Part shown: positions 26,782-35,786 of the stretch, piece by piece
Numbering within the stretch: the first letter of the stretch is position 1
How the letters are laid out: each line of letters starts with the position of its first letter
From: Achromobacter sp. HZ34
GTDB taxonomy: Bacteria; Pseudomonadota; Gammaproteobacteria; Burkholderiales; Burkholderiaceae_B
DNA length: 64,000 bases
Assembly (NCBI RefSeq): GCF_002209485.1
Contig: NZ_NJIX01000005.1
Location: forward strand, 124,001-188,000
Reading direction: 5' to 3'
Notes under the pieces: generated by a model
Told to the model about the DNA's origin: nothing
The model's input: only the letters and a program-made list of their open reading frames with translations
Database searches by the model: none
Position numbers and translations under genes: made by a program

Positions 26782-29700
26782 TCACGCTTTCGTGCGCAGC
26801 TTGCCCAGCTTGGTCGCATACTCGGTGTGCATGCCCTGGCGCACGCCGGCCGGTGCGCGCAGGGCGAGCGTCAAGGCGAGCAGCGCCTGTTCAGCCGCCA
26901 CGTACTCCGGCTTGGCGCGCAGCCGGGCGTTGGGCTCAGCGGCGTCCGATAGCATCGCGCTGCCGGCGCCGGGCGCGGCAGGCGCCTGGGACCGGTCCGC
27001 CGCCACGACGGCATAAGCCCGCATGGCGTCGAAGAAATTCGCCTCACTGTCTTGCAAGGCCTGCGCGGTAGCGGCGTCGGCGTTTGTCAGGGCCTCAAGC
27101 ACGAACGCACGCACCTGTCGGGTCGCGGCGCTATCGTCACGGCCCAGGTTGGCGAAAATCGCCGGCAGGTCGCGCTTCGTGGGTAGCGATCCCAGAAACT
27201 CCCGGGCGGCGCGGTCGCCCTGCTCTCTGCTGGCGGTTTTGCCGTAGCAGTTGTGCAGGGTCATCAACACCGACCTGCTGGCGTTACTGCCCGTGATCGT
27301 GCCCAGGGGCCGCACTTCGGCGTTCATCGCGGCATCCAGGCGGGCCAGGACGCGGACGTGCTCCAGTATGAAATCCGGCGCCGCGCTGGCGCTGTCTTGC
27401 CGCGCCGCGGCTGGGGCAGCTGCCGCAGTTGCCGCAGTTGCCGCAGTTGCCGCGGTTACCGCGGTTGCCGCGGTTGCCGGAGCGGCCGGAGCAGCCAGAG
27501 GCTTGGAGAAATTGAGGTTCAAGATCAGACGGCCTTGGACGCCAAATGCAGGCGAGATGGCAGTCATCGCGTCGCCAGCCAGGGCACCCAGCGTGCTGGC
27601 GAAGTCCGCGGGCAGGCCCGCCTGCGACAGCGAGCCGATGGCGCCGCTCAGATGCCCGCCCGCCCATTGCGTGAGGGGCTCGATGAGCTTGCCGATGCCG
27701 ACACTTCCCCCCAGGCCCACGCTGACGTCCACATCGATGAAGTCGCCCCCCTTCAGCGCAATGAAGTGGTCGACGCGCGTCCCCTTGACCTTGGCGCTGA
27801 CGTCGGCGCCCACGCCGAACGACGGCAGCTTGACGCCGACATCCGCGCCCAGGTCCATTTCCATACTCCAGGTCTTTATTCGCAGCGTGTCCTTGAAGCC
27901 GGTCGCCTGGCGCAGCAGGACATCGTCGTGGCGCATGGCCGGCGCGGCCAGCCGCTCGGTCAGCGCCTGGAAGCCGGCCAACGCGTGCGGCTGCGGTTGC
28001 AGTTGCGGCGCCGGTTGCAGTTGCGGCGCCGGTTGCGGTCGCGGTTGCGGTTGCGGTTGCGGTTGCGGTTGCGGTTGCGGTTGCGGTTGCGCCTGCATCT
28101 GCGTGTCGCGCGCGTGCTTGTCGATCAAGGCCGCGGTGATGGCGAGCGCGCGCAGATAGCCATAGGCGCCTTCCTTGGGCTGGATGCCCCAGGCCCGTTC
28201 GACCGAACGGGCCAGTTCGCGCGCGCGCGGATCGTCATCCGCCACCCGCGCGGCATGGCAATACAAATCCAGTTCGCTTGAGAGCGCTTGCAGCGTGCTG
28301 GTCAGGTCGGCGGCGGCCACCGGCGGCTGGCCAGGTTGCCAGCTTGCAATGGCTTGCAGCACGCGCGGAAACTCAGCACGAGACGGAGCCAGCGTTGCGG
28401 TGGGCTGCGCTGCGGGGGCCTGCGCTGCGGGGGCCTGCGTTGCGGGGGCCTCCGTTGCGTGGGCCTGCGCTGCGGGGGCCTCCGTTACGGGGGCCGGCCC
28501 AGCGTCTAGCCGCGCAGCGCCCGACTGCGTCAGCCCTCCGGGCGGGGCGTGATAACTTTGCAAGGCTCGCAGCATAGGACCAAAGGCCGCGCGCAAATCG
28601 TCCAGGCGCTTCTGCGTGACCTCCTCGCCCGCCCGGCCTGCCTCGCCGGCATCCAGCGCTTTCCACACAGGGACGTAGGTCCGCACGCCTGTGCTTGCCT
28701 TCGCGCCATCGATCGCGGCCGTACCGTGGACGCCGAGCACGCCCAGCACGCCCGTCTCGCCCGTGGCGCTAAGTGTGGCATCGCCCTGCAGCTTCACGCC
28801 GGCCGTGAGCGTCTTGAACGGCGTGCCGGCAGCGGCCATCGTCCGCTGGCTTTGCGCCAGGGGATGCGGCGCGACGTCGGCATGTGGCTGCCGCAGGACG
28901 ATACCGAACAGTGCCGCCGTCTTGGCGAACTCGTCGTAGTTGGCATGGGCCTTATGGCGCAGTTCATCCAGGGTGTGCAGCGAGAAGGCCTTCGATCCTC
29001 CCCACCGCGAGCCGGATGCGGCGCGCTGCAGATCCCGCAACGCCTCTACATCGCGTTCGGCCTCGTACACGCTGCTACCTGGTGCCTGCAGCAGATGCGC
29101 CTGATCGGTGTAGCTGCGCCCCGCGGTCCGGCCCAGCCTGCCGGTCAGGCCCAGGTCCAGCTTCAGGAAGAAAGCCTTGATATGCCCCACCACGCCCAGC
29201 CGCCCCTCGACGCCACGGCTCTCGCGTACCCACGAATCATCGCTCACGTCCAGGCCGCTGGAATAGGTAGCGCCGACCTTCGGCGTGATGGCCGCGCTCA
29301 AGGGTAATTTCGGGATGCCTCGATCGGTCTTGAGGACGAAGGTGCTGGCGGTGCCCGCGTTCTTGTATTGGTTCGACTGCTTGTCCCCACGCGCTACCAG
29401 AAGTGGCCGCCCCAGACTGCCGCGCGCCCCCAGCACCTGCTGAGTCAATGCCTTCACCGCCCGCAGTTCAAGGCTGTCGCGCTTGCCCAGCATGCGTTCG
29501 GCGCGTTTCAGCTTTTCGGTAAGGCTGTGCAATTCCAGGTCGGTCAAGGTGCCGTCCGTGGGCCGGTTGCCGGCGCCGGCCGATGCAGGCTCGGCCGCTG
29601 CACCATTGCCTGCGCCAGCAGCGGGCGGTGCAGCGGCCGTGTTCGCATCGTCCAGCATTCCCAGCGGGGCCGGCAACAGTCGCTCGATGCGCTGCCAGAG

Positions 29701-30042
29701 TGCCGTGACGACGTCGCGGCGCAGGGAACCGTTGCTGCCGTACAGCGCATCGAAGTTGCGCGGCCCCTCGTCGGACCAGGACTTGAAGATGGCCGCCCTG
29801 GTTTCCAGCGGCTGCGATTGCGCTCGGGCCGTCGCATTGGGCCGGGCGAATGCCAATGTCCACCAGCGCGAGCTCAAAGCATCGGGCAGCCAAAGGCGCC
29901 CGGACGACGCTCCCTTGCTTGCGCGCGGCATGCCGCCAGGCGCGGCGACCGGGGCGCCGCCGCCGGCGGGGGCGGTTCGGTCAGGTGAGGCCGGAACGGG
30001 GACAAGGCCACCGGGGGGGAATTTGTCTGCAGCGTCGATCAT
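26782..30042 (-). CDS. Giant low-complexity protein of unknown function, effector-like
   Basis: A 1086-residue protein I do not recognise. There is no signal peptide or transmembrane helix. The first 80 residues are Pro/Ala/Ser-rich and hydrophilic. Blocks of alternating beta-like, Gly-rich sequence lie near residues 243-310, 410-456 and 725-785. Helical blocks lie near 165-205, 555-645 and 890-1015. Three repetitive linkers separate them: APAAQ-type (515-550), poly-PQ (652-685) and TAA-type (857-875). The architecture resembles large type III effectors of plant pathogens (AWR/RipA or AvrE type), but that is a guess and no hrp or PIP box is visible upstream. ATG 30042 has only a weak GGCGAGAG site. 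It is convergent to gntR. Confidence 0.7.
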   Translation of the reverse strand: MIDAADKFPPGGLVPVPASPDRTAPAGGGAPVAAPGGMPRASKGASSGRLWLPDALSSRWWTLAFARPNATARAQSQPLETRAAIFKSWSDEGPRNFDALYGSNGSLRRDVVTALWQRIERLLPAPLGMLDDANTAAAPPAAGAGNGAAAEPASAGAGNRPTDGTLTDLELHSLTEKLKRAERMLGKRDSLELRAVKALTQQVLGARGSLGRPLLVARGDKQSNQYKNAGTASTFVLKTDRGIPKLPLSAAITPKVGATYSSGLDVSDDSWVRESRGVEGRLGVVGHIKAFFLKLDLGLTGRLGRTAGRSYTDQAHLLQAPGSSVYEAERDVEALRDLQRAASGSRWGGSKAFSLHTLDELRHKAHANYDEFAKTAALFGIVLRQPHADVAPHPLAQSQRTMAAAGTPFKTLTAGVKLQGDATLSATGETGVLGVLGVHGTAAIDGAKASTGVRTYVPVWKALDAGEAGRAGEEVTQKRLDDLRAAFGPMLRALQSYHAPPGGLTQSGAARLDAGPAPVTEAPAAQAHATEAPATQAPAAQAPAAQPTATLAPSRAEFPRVLQAIASWQPGQPPVAAADLTSTLQALSSELDLYCHAARVADDDPRARELARSVERAWGIQPKEGAYGYLRALAITAALIDKHARDTQMQAQPQPQPQPQPQPQPQPRPQPAPQLQPAPQLQPQPHALAGFQALTERLAAPAMRHDDVLLRQATGFKDTLRIKTWSMEMDLGADVGVKLPSFGVGADVSAKVKGTRVDHFIALKGGDFIDVDVSVGLGGSVGIGKLIEPLTQWAGGHLSGAIGSLSQAGLPADFASTLGALAGDAMTAISPAFGVQGRLILNLNFSKPLAAPAAPATAATAVTAATAATAATAAAAPAAARQDSASAAPDFILEHVRVLARLDAAMNAEVRPLGTITGSNASRSVLMTLHNCYGKTASREQGDRAAREFLGSLPTKRDLPAIFANLGRDDSAATRQVRAFVLEALTNADAATAQALQDSEANFFDAMRAYAVVAADRSQAPAAPGAGSAMLSDAAEPNARLRAKPEYVAAEQALLALTLALRAPAGVRQGMHTEYATKLGKLRTKA
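27422..27475. repeat. Six copies of a 9-bp unit inside the giant gene
   Basis: Three GCCGCAGTT units are followed by GCCGCGGTT, ACCGCGGTT and GCCGCGGTT. In frame on the minus strand they encode the TAA/TAV-type linker at residues 857-875. The period of 9 keeps the frame. Confidence 0.8.
27995..28090. repeat. 18-bp duplication plus ten GGTTGC hexamers inside the giant gene
   Basis: GGTTGCAGTTGCGGCGCC occurs at 27995 and 28013. Ten hexamers GGTTGC (one GGTCGC) then fill 28031-28090. The array encodes the PQ-rich linker at about residues 652-685 and can change length without a frameshift. Confidence 0.85.
28406..28495. repeat. Six copies of a 15-bp unit inside the giant gene
   Basis: Units of the type TGCGCTGCGGGGGCC repeat six times with small changes (TGCGTTGCGGGGGCC, TCCGTTGCGTGGGCC, TCCGTTACGGGGGCC). 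They encode the Ala/Pro/Gln-rich linker at about residues 517-547 in five-residue steps. Confidence 0.85.
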
Positions 30043-30192
30043 TGCTCTCGCCTGTGATTCGCGATTCGAGAAATGAACGATATGAGTGCCCCTGATTCGC
30101 CGACATCAGAAAACCGCAGGCGGCACAGGCATGCACCAGCGGACCGGACTGGAACTCCTGCCCTGCCCTGCCTGGAAATTTCCGACTGCCGC

Positions 30193-31113
30193 TCAATAAC
30201 CCTGGGTGCGATCCACTTGCCCGATCAGGGGCTGCCCTGCCCGCGCGCGGGCAATGTTGGCCGCCACATGCGCCGCCGCGGTGGCCGGTTGGGTCTGGCT
30301 GGCGTTGTGCGGCGTGATGACGATGTCCTCGCGCGCCCAGAACGGATGGCCGGCAGGCAAGGGTTCCTGGCGGAACACGTCCAGCACCGCGCCGCTCAAC
30401 TGGCCGCGATCGAGCGCATCGAGCAGGTCGGCTTCGACCAGGTGTTCACCACGGCCCGCATGCACCAGGTAGGCACCGCGCGGCAACTGGTCGAAGGTGG
30501 CGCGGCCGAGGAAATTCTCCAGTTCGGCCGTCAAGGGCAGCAGGCACACGAGCACGTCGCTACGTGCCAGGAAGGCCGCCAGCTGCGCCTGGCCGCTAAA
30601 GGCCTGGACGCCTTCGACCTGCCTGGGGCTGCGGCTCCATCCCGCCACCTCGAAGCCGAGCGCTGCCAGTGCACGGCCGCTGGCCGCGCCCAGTTCGCCC
30701 AGGCCCAGGATGCCGACCCGCGTGCCGCCCAGTTCGGGGCGCTGCCATAGCCCGGCGCGCTGGCTGGCGCGCATGGCTTCCCAGCCGCGGCGGTATTGCA
30801 GCACCGCCATGGTCACGTATTGCACCATGCCCATGGTCAGCGAACTGTCGACCATGCGCGCGACCGGCAGCGCGGTGGGTACCGTGCCGTCCTTGAGAAT
30901 ATGATCCACCCCCGCGCCCAGCGAGAAGATGGCGCGCAGCTTGGGGAAGCTGGCGATCACGCCGGGATCGGCCGCCCATGTCAGGACGAATTCCACCTCG
31001 TCCACCGGACCGGTATCCGGCCATACGCGCACCTCCAGGCCGGGGCAGGCGGCGCGCAAGGCGGCGAGCCAGGCGTCAGTGGGGGCGGTTTTGCGTATCA
31101 GCACCAGACTCAT
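30193..31113 (-). CDS. D-2-hydroxyacid dehydrogenase (GhrA-like glyoxylate/hydroxypyruvate reductase)
   Basis: A 306-residue dehydrogenase. The NAD(P) motif is GILGLGELGAASGRAL. The catalytic triad is visible as Arg in LVHAGRGEHLV, Glu in FRQEPLP and His in ITPHNAS. GhrA-type enzymes reduce glyoxylate or hydroxypyruvate with NADPH. It is the last gene of the flavoprotein operon, overlapping the amine oxidase-like gene as ATGA, which suggests it disposes of a 2-oxoacid product. A 308-residue paralogue lies at 54746-55672. Confidence 0.9.
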   Translation of the reverse strand: MSLVLIRKTAPTDAWLAALRAACPGLEVRVWPDTGPVDEVEFVLTWAADPGVIASFPKLRAIFSLGAGVDHILKDGTVPTALPVARMVDSSLTMGMVQYVTMAVLQYRRGWEAMRASQRAGLWQRPELGGTRVGILGLGELGAASGRALAALGFEVAGWSRSPRQVEGVQAFSGQAQLAAFLARSDVLVCLLPLTAELENFLGRATFDQLPRGAYLVHAGRGEHLVEADLLDALDRGQLSGAVLDVFRQEPLPAGHPFWAREDIVITPHNASQTQPATAAAHVAANIARARAGQPLIGQVDRTQGY

Positions 31114-32246
31114 GCGGAATTTCCTGTGGCAAGTGGAGCCGTCGTGAAGCGATCGACGGCGTAGGCAGTTGAATACTCGGGCGTCGGCAGGCCCTGGATC
31201 AGTTCCGCCAGCATCGCGCCGACGGCGGGCGATATCTGGAAGCCGGCGCCGGAGAAACCGAATGCATGCAGCAGGCGCGGCGCGCGCGGGCTGAAGCCGA
31301 TGACCGGATTCTTGTCCTCGAAATAGCCTTCGCGGCCGGACCAGAAACGGATGATGTGCGCGTGCGCCAATGCCGGCAGGACTTGCGGCGCGTTACGCCC
31401 CAGGGCCGCGATGGCCGGCCGTCCGGGCCGTGAGCGGTCGCCCGGCAGCGGGCTGCCGAAACCGCCGCCCATGACGACATTGCCGCGGGCGACCTGGCGG
31501 CCGTAGAAGCCGCCGCCTTCGACGCCGATGGATACCGAGACCAAGGGAGGCAGGGGCTCGGTTACCGCCATGGTGGGGAACTTGACGATCAGCGGAACGT
31601 GGTCGCCGAACCAGGCGGCGATCTCCGCGCCCCATGAACCGGCGGCGTTGATGACATGGTCCGCCGTCACCTGCGTGCCGCCCTCGATGTCGATGCGCAT
31701 GCGTTCGCCGACGGCGCTCACGCCCAGCACGCGCCCGCCCTCGATGAAGTGGGCGCCCGCGCGTGCGGCGGCATGGCCGAAGGCGGGCGCCACCAGGCGG
31801 GGATTGGCCTGGCCGTCTTCGGGGCACAGTGAGCCGCCGATGATGTCCGGCCCGAAAGCCGGGAAGCGGCGGCGGAATTCAGCGCCCTCGATGATCTGCA
31901 GGCCCAGGTCGAAAGCGCGGGTCTTTTCCTGGTAGGCGCGCAGCGCGTCCAGGTCGCCTGGCGTGCGCGCCACCTTGAGATGGCCGGAGCGTACGTATTC
32001 GCCATCGATGCCGATGAGCTCGCGCAGGCGCGGCCAGATGGCGTGGGCGCGCTGTGCCAGCGGCAGTTGGACCAGCCCGCGGCCCTGGCGGCGCACACCG
32101 CCGAAGTTGACACCACTGGCCTTGGCGCCGCCCACGTCGCGATCGACCAGGACCACGCGCAGGCCGGCGTGGCGCAAGGCCAGCGCCGCACTCGCGCCGA
32201 TCAGGCCGGCGCCGATGATGGCGACATCAGTGCTGATGGTATTCAT
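31110..32246 (-). CDS. DadA/glycine-oxidase-type FAD amine dehydrogenase (HcnC/OoxB-like)
   Basis: A 378-residue D-amino-acid-oxidase superfamily protein. The N-terminal FAD site is DVAIIGAGLIGASAALAL with VLVDRD ending strand 2. GGVRRQGR and the C-terminal HAFGFSGAGFQISPAVG segment are typical. Such subunits pair with a BFD/FAD subunit and a small [2Fe-2S] protein in heteromeric opine, proline or hydroxyproline dehydrogenases and in HCN synthase. Both partners are encoded immediately upstream. ATG 32246 overlaps the upstream stop codon. The long frame extending further upstream is a shadow. Confidence 0.88.
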   Translation of the reverse strand: MNTISTDVAIIGAGLIGASAALALRHAGLRVVLVDRDVGGAKASGVNFGGVRRQGRGLVQLPLAQRAHAIWPRLRELIGIDGEYVRSGHLKVARTPGDLDALRAYQEKTRAFDLGLQIIEGAEFRRRFPAFGPDIIGGSLCPEDGQANPRLVAPAFGHAAARAGAHFIEGGRVLGVSAVGERMRIDIEGGTQVTADHVINAAGSWGAEIAAWFGDHVPLIVKFPTMAVTEPLPPLVSVSIGVEGGGFYGRQVARGNVVMGGGFGSPLPGDRSRPGRPAIAALGRNAPQVLPALAHAHIIRFWSGREGYFEDKNPVIGFSPRAPRLLHAFGFSGAGFQISPAVGAMLAELIQGLPTPEYSTAYAVDRFTTAPLATGNSA

Positions 32247-33799
32247 GCGGAACGCTCCGCGTTGCCGTCGACCAGTATCCGGCCTTGGCCTTGCCGCCGG
32301 CCCTGGCTCTGGCCCTGGCTCTGGGCTTGAGCTTGGGCTTGGGCTTGGGCGTGGGCGTGGCCCTGGCCTTTGCTCTGGCCTGGGACGCCCACATTGGCCG
32401 CGCCGCTGCACGCAGCCGACAGCGGCAGCGGCTTGATCGGCGCCTGTGCACGCAGGCGGCCTACCTGGCTGATATCGCGGCCGCAGGCATGGGCCAGGAA
32501 CTCGGCCGCGCCGGCCTGGCACATGCGGCCCTGGCACAAGCCCATGCCGACGCGGGACAAGGCCTTCAGGCGGTTCATTTCCTCGATGCCGCAAACCCGT
32601 ACGGTAGCGTTCGCTTCGACGGTGGAAATTTCCTCGCAGCGGCACAAAAGCACTGCGCGTTGCGCCACCAGGGCGGCCGCATCCGGCAGCGGGAAAGCGC
32701 GCTCCAAGGCCTGGCGGAAGCGGCGCGAGCGGTCGAGGCGGCGCGCCAGCCAGCGCTGCCGCGCGGCCGCCACCGGCACGCCGCGATCGGACAGCATGGC
32801 CAGGGCGGCAAGCTCGCCAGCCCATTCCGCGTGATCGGCGCCACCGATGCCGGCGCCATCGCCGGCCAGGTAGACACCGGCCACCGAGGCGCGCCCCTCG
32901 GCGTCGAGCACGGGCAGCCAGGCACGGTTGAGCGTGTCGTAGCGAAAGTCGCAATCCAGCAGATCGGCCAGTTGCGTTTCCGAACGCAGGCCGAATCCCA
33001 CGGCCAGGGCGTCACAGGGTATCTCGTGCGAACGGCCGCCCACCGAGTAACGCAGGGCTGCGACTGGCGCTTCGCCCAGCGCGGCTTCCAGGCGCACGCC
33101 GTGATGCATGGGCACGCCGTGGGCGCGTAGCCAGGCGGTGTAGTAGATCCCTTTGGCCAGGATGGACGGGCGCGCCAGCATGCCGGGCAGCGCGCTAACC
33201 TGTGTGGACAAAGGCGTCGTGTCCAGCACGGCGGCCACCTTGGCGCCGGCCTTGGCATATTGGTAGGCGACCAGATACAGCAACGGCCCGGTGCCGGCGA
33301 AGACGATGCGCGGGCCGAGCAAGGTGTCCTGGTACTTCAACGCGACCTGCGCGCCACCCAGGGTGTACACGCCGGGGCGCGTCCAGCCCTCGAAGGGCAA
33401 CAGGCGATCCGTCGCACCAGTGGCGATCAGCAGGCTGTCGTAGGGCAATTCAACGGCTCGGCCGCCCTGCATCAGGTCCAGGACGCCGCCCTGCGCTGGC
33501 GCGGCAGGCGCGCGGCCATTCGCTGCCTGACCATTCCACACCAGAGTCCTGGGCCGGTAATCCGCCTGCACGGCCATCGCGTCGCCGGCCTCATGCAGCG
33601 CTACCGCGCGGCGCCATTCGAAACCGTAGCGTTTGCGGGCCAGGACGTCGCGGCCCTGGGGCGGACGGCGATAAATCTGGCCGCCGGCGCGTTCGCCTTC
33701 ATCGACCACGACAGGCCGCACGCCATGCCGCAACAGCGTCTGCGCGGCGCGCACGCCCGCAGGCCCCGCCCCGACGATGACGGGCTGCCAATCGCTCAT
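32243..33799 (-). CDS. FAD/NAD(P)-binding oxidoreductase with BFD-like [2Fe-2S] domain (HcnB/OoxA-like)
   Basis: A 518-residue flavoprotein. FAD motif VIVGAGPAGVRAAQTLL is at the N-terminus; a second Rossmann region (IVFAGTGPLLYLVAY) lies mid-protein. Near residues 388-435 is a BFD-like cluster site, CRC then CGIEE and CQGRMC. This is the electron-transfer subunit of HcnB/OoxA-type dehydrogenases. The last 60 residues are a Gln/Ala/Gly low-complexity tail (AQAQAQ, SQGQSQG) not expected in the family, produced by a hexameric DNA repeat. ATG 33799 overlaps the stop of the [2Fe-2S] gene. Confidence 0.88.
   Translation of the reverse strand: MSDWQPVIVGAGPAGVRAAQTLLRHGVRPVVVDEGERAGGQIYRRPPQGRDVLARKRYGFEWRRAVALHEAGDAMAVQADYRPRTLVWNGQAANGRAPAAPAQGGVLDLMQGGRAVELPYDSLLIATGATDRLLPFEGWTRPGVYTLGGAQVALKYQDTLLGPRIVFAGTGPLLYLVAYQYAKAGAKVAAVLDTTPLSTQVSALPGMLARPSILAKGIYYTAWLRAHGVPMHHGVRLEAALGEAPVAALRYSVGGRSHEIPCDALAVGFGLRSETQLADLLDCDFRYDTLNRAWLPVLDAEGRASVAGVYLAGDGAGIGGADHAEWAGELAALAMLSDRGVPVAAARQRWLARRLDRSRRFRQALERAFPLPDAAALVAQRAVLLCRCEEISTVEANATVRVCGIEEMNRLKALSRVGMGLCQGRMCQAGAAEFLAHACGRDISQVGRLRAQAPIKPLPLSAACSGAANVGVPGQSKGQGHAHAQAQAQAQAQSQGQSQGRRQGQGRILVDGNAERSA
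32281..32372. repeat. Hexamer-rich array encoding the Q/A tail of the HcnB-like protein
   Basis: Degenerate copies of CTGGCT, GGGCTT and related hexamers run through the last codons of the gene. In frame on the minus strand they give alternating Gln-Ala and Gln-Ser/Gly pairs. Confidence 0.55.
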
Positions 33800-34170
33800 G
33801 GCCGGCTCCCCGGATCCGGATCCGGGGCCCGCACCGACACCGCAACACTGGCGGCATCAGGCGCCGTCTGCACCGGACACAGCAATTCCATCCCCGCATC
33901 CACCAGCGTGCTGCATGCGCGCACGCGCTTGCCGTCGGGGCACAGCACCCAGCAGTCCTGGCAGGCGCCCATCAAGCAGAAGCCGGCGCGCGGCGCCTCG
34001 CTGAAGGGGGACAGGCGCAGCCGGTCGCCCTGCAACAGAATGGCGGTGAGCACCGTGTCGCCGCGCCGCGCCGTACAGGGCTCGCCATTCAGATGAAAGG
34101 TCAGCGTATCGCCGCTGAACGCCGTCGACGCGGCGGTGCGCGTCAGCAGCGGCCGGGAAAGAACAGTCAT
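33796..34170 (-). CDS. Small (2Fe-2S)-binding subunit (HcnA/OoxC-like)
   Basis: A 124-residue protein with a plant-ferredoxin-like site: FCLMGACQDCWVLC followed by a further Cys in RVRACST, giving C-x4-C-x2-C and a distal Cys. It starts with a short leader and has an FHLNGEPCTARRGDTVLTAIL beta-grasp segment. It is the electron-transfer partner of the two flavoproteins downstream and overlaps the next gene as ATGA. The Asp/Pro-rich C-terminal tail is not conserved-looking. Confidence 0.88.
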   Translation of the reverse strand: MTVLSRPLLTRTAASTAFSGDTLTFHLNGEPCTARRGDTVLTAILLQGDRLRLSPFSEAPRAGFCLMGACQDCWVLCPDGKRVRACSTLVDAGMELLCPVQTAPDAASVAVSVRAPDPDPGSRP

Positions 34171-34185
34171 GCTGGCAACCAGGAT

Positions 34186-35772
34186 TCAGTGCACGCCATA
34201 AAGATGTTCGACCAGCCGCTTGAACGCATCCAGTTCGGCATCGGTCTTCTCTTGCGACCAGCCCAGCGGTATCGCCAGGCGCGCCGCCGTCGCGGCGGCA
34301 TCGTCCAGGCCCAGGTCGGCATCCCACACCCGGCCGCTACGCCGCGCGAGTTGGTCTTCCAAGGTGACGACATGCTGCGCCAATGGATCGTCGGCGTTGC
34401 GCGCGGACGTGGCCGCGGATACCGATGCAGCCAAGGATGCCGGCGCCGATGCCGCGGATGCAGCCGCAGCGGCAGATGCAGCCCCGGCGGCGGCTACCGA
34501 TCCCGCTGCTGTCGCGCCACCCGCCGCGCCAACCCGCTGCGGCCGGGCCGGCCCGAGCCGATTCGCCAACGCGGCCACCAGATCCTCGCCCGTCTTGCGA
34601 TGCGCGCCCAGTGAACCATTGGTCAGGGCAAACGCCCCCGGCATGCCTTCCGGCGCCATATCGTAGATACGCCGCGACCGGTGCCCCATCGGCAGGGCCG
34701 CGTCGTACGTCAAGGGCCGGATGCCCGCCCACGTCGAGACGATGTCCTTGCGGCCCAGTTGCAGCGTGGGAAACAGATGGTTGACCTCGCCCAGCAGGAA
34801 GGCGACGTCCTCGGCGTCGCAATAGACGTCATCGAGATTGCCCTCGTACAAGGTTTCGGTCGGACCGAAGAAGTGCAAGTCACGCCACGGCATGCAATAG
34901 AACGGACGGTTCTTGCTCGACATGGCGGCGAAACCCTGGCCCCGGCACGCGGCGGGCAGGCGGAACACCAGATGCGCGCCCTTGGTGCCGGTCACCTTGC
35001 GCGCCACCCCCGGTGGATTCAAGGCATTGACCTTGTCGACCCAGGCGCCGCCCAGGTTCAGCACGCTGCGCGCGCGCACCTTGGCGGCCCCGCCTTCCAT
35101 CGCATCGCTCAAGCCCACGGTCCAGGCATTGTCCTCGAAGTCCAGGGACGTGGCGGGCGTATAGTTGCGCGCCGTCGCGCCCAGGCCCACGGCCTCGAAC
35201 ACCAGGTCGGCCACCACGCGCTCGGGCCAGTCGAACTGGTACTCGGTATAGGACGCGACACTGGCGATGCGTTCCGGCCGCGCCAGGAAGGACAGGAAAG
35301 GATTCGCGGCGCGTGCCTGCGCGGCGCTGCTGCGCTTGTAGTCCAGCGGCACCTTGCCGTCGGCCACCGCGCCCAGGATGCCGAACGCCACATCCACCAT
35401 CCACGGTTTGTACGGGCCGTCGGCAAAGATCGGGTAATGCATGCGCAGCGGCTTCAACCCCGCCTTGTTCCCGCGCACCAGTTCGCTGCGCACCGCCATC
35501 GAACGCTTGATGGTCTTGACGGCATCGAGGAAGCGGCCCGGATGCTTCAACCAGGTGGTGATGGGACCACCCGGCATCAGGTAGCGCAGGCCGCAATGCA
35601 ACAGCCGGCTCGACCGCGCGCTGGACCCGGCGCCATAGTCGCCCTTGTCGATGATGATGACGCGGTAGCCGCTGGCCGCGGCCGCTTGCGCGGCGGCCGC
35701 ACCGTTGATGCCGGCACCGATGATGGCGATGTCGAATTCGCGTCCGTCCAGGGACGAGAGCGTGGGGCGCAT
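34186..35772 (-). CDS. GlpD-family FAD-dependent dehydrogenase with Ala-rich insert
   Basis: A 528-residue flavoprotein related to glycerol-3-phosphate dehydrogenase. It has FAD motif DIAIIGAGINGAAAAQAAAASGYRV and the signature SSRLLHCGLRYL, where Cys replaces the usual Gly. WAGIRPLTYDAA and THR-free FALTNGSLGAHRKTGEDLV segments match the family. Between about residues 430 and 480 is a poly-Ala/Ser insertion separating the catalytic part from the C-terminal helical domain. Its substrate need not be glycerol-3-phosphate, given the operon of amine-type oxidases. ATG 35772 has an AAGGAAG ribosome site 14 bp after the SBP stop. Confidence 0.85.
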   Translation of the reverse strand: MRPTLSSLDGREFDIAIIGAGINGAAAAQAAAASGYRVIIIDKGDYGAGSSARSSRLLHCGLRYLMPGGPITTWLKHPGRFLDAVKTIKRSMAVRSELVRGNKAGLKPLRMHYPIFADGPYKPWMVDVAFGILGAVADGKVPLDYKRSSAAQARAANPFLSFLARPERIASVASYTEYQFDWPERVVADLVFEAVGLGATARNYTPATSLDFEDNAWTVGLSDAMEGGAAKVRARSVLNLGGAWVDKVNALNPPGVARKVTGTKGAHLVFRLPAACRGQGFAAMSSKNRPFYCMPWRDLHFFGPTETLYEGNLDDVYCDAEDVAFLLGEVNHLFPTLQLGRKDIVSTWAGIRPLTYDAALPMGHRSRRIYDMAPEGMPGAFALTNGSLGAHRKTGEDLVAALANRLGPARPQRVGAAGGATAAGSVAAAGAASAAAAASAASAPASLAASVSAATSARNADDPLAQHVVTLEDQLARRSGRVWDADLGLDDAAATAARLAIPLGWSQEKTDAELDAFKRLVEHLYGVH

Positions 35773-35786
35773 GTTGCGGATCTTCC

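Noticed and set aside
30043-30192. hrp or PIP box upstream of the giant orphan
   Set aside because: I looked for GGAACC-type and TTCGC-N15-TTCGC patterns on the minus strand and found no acceptable match.
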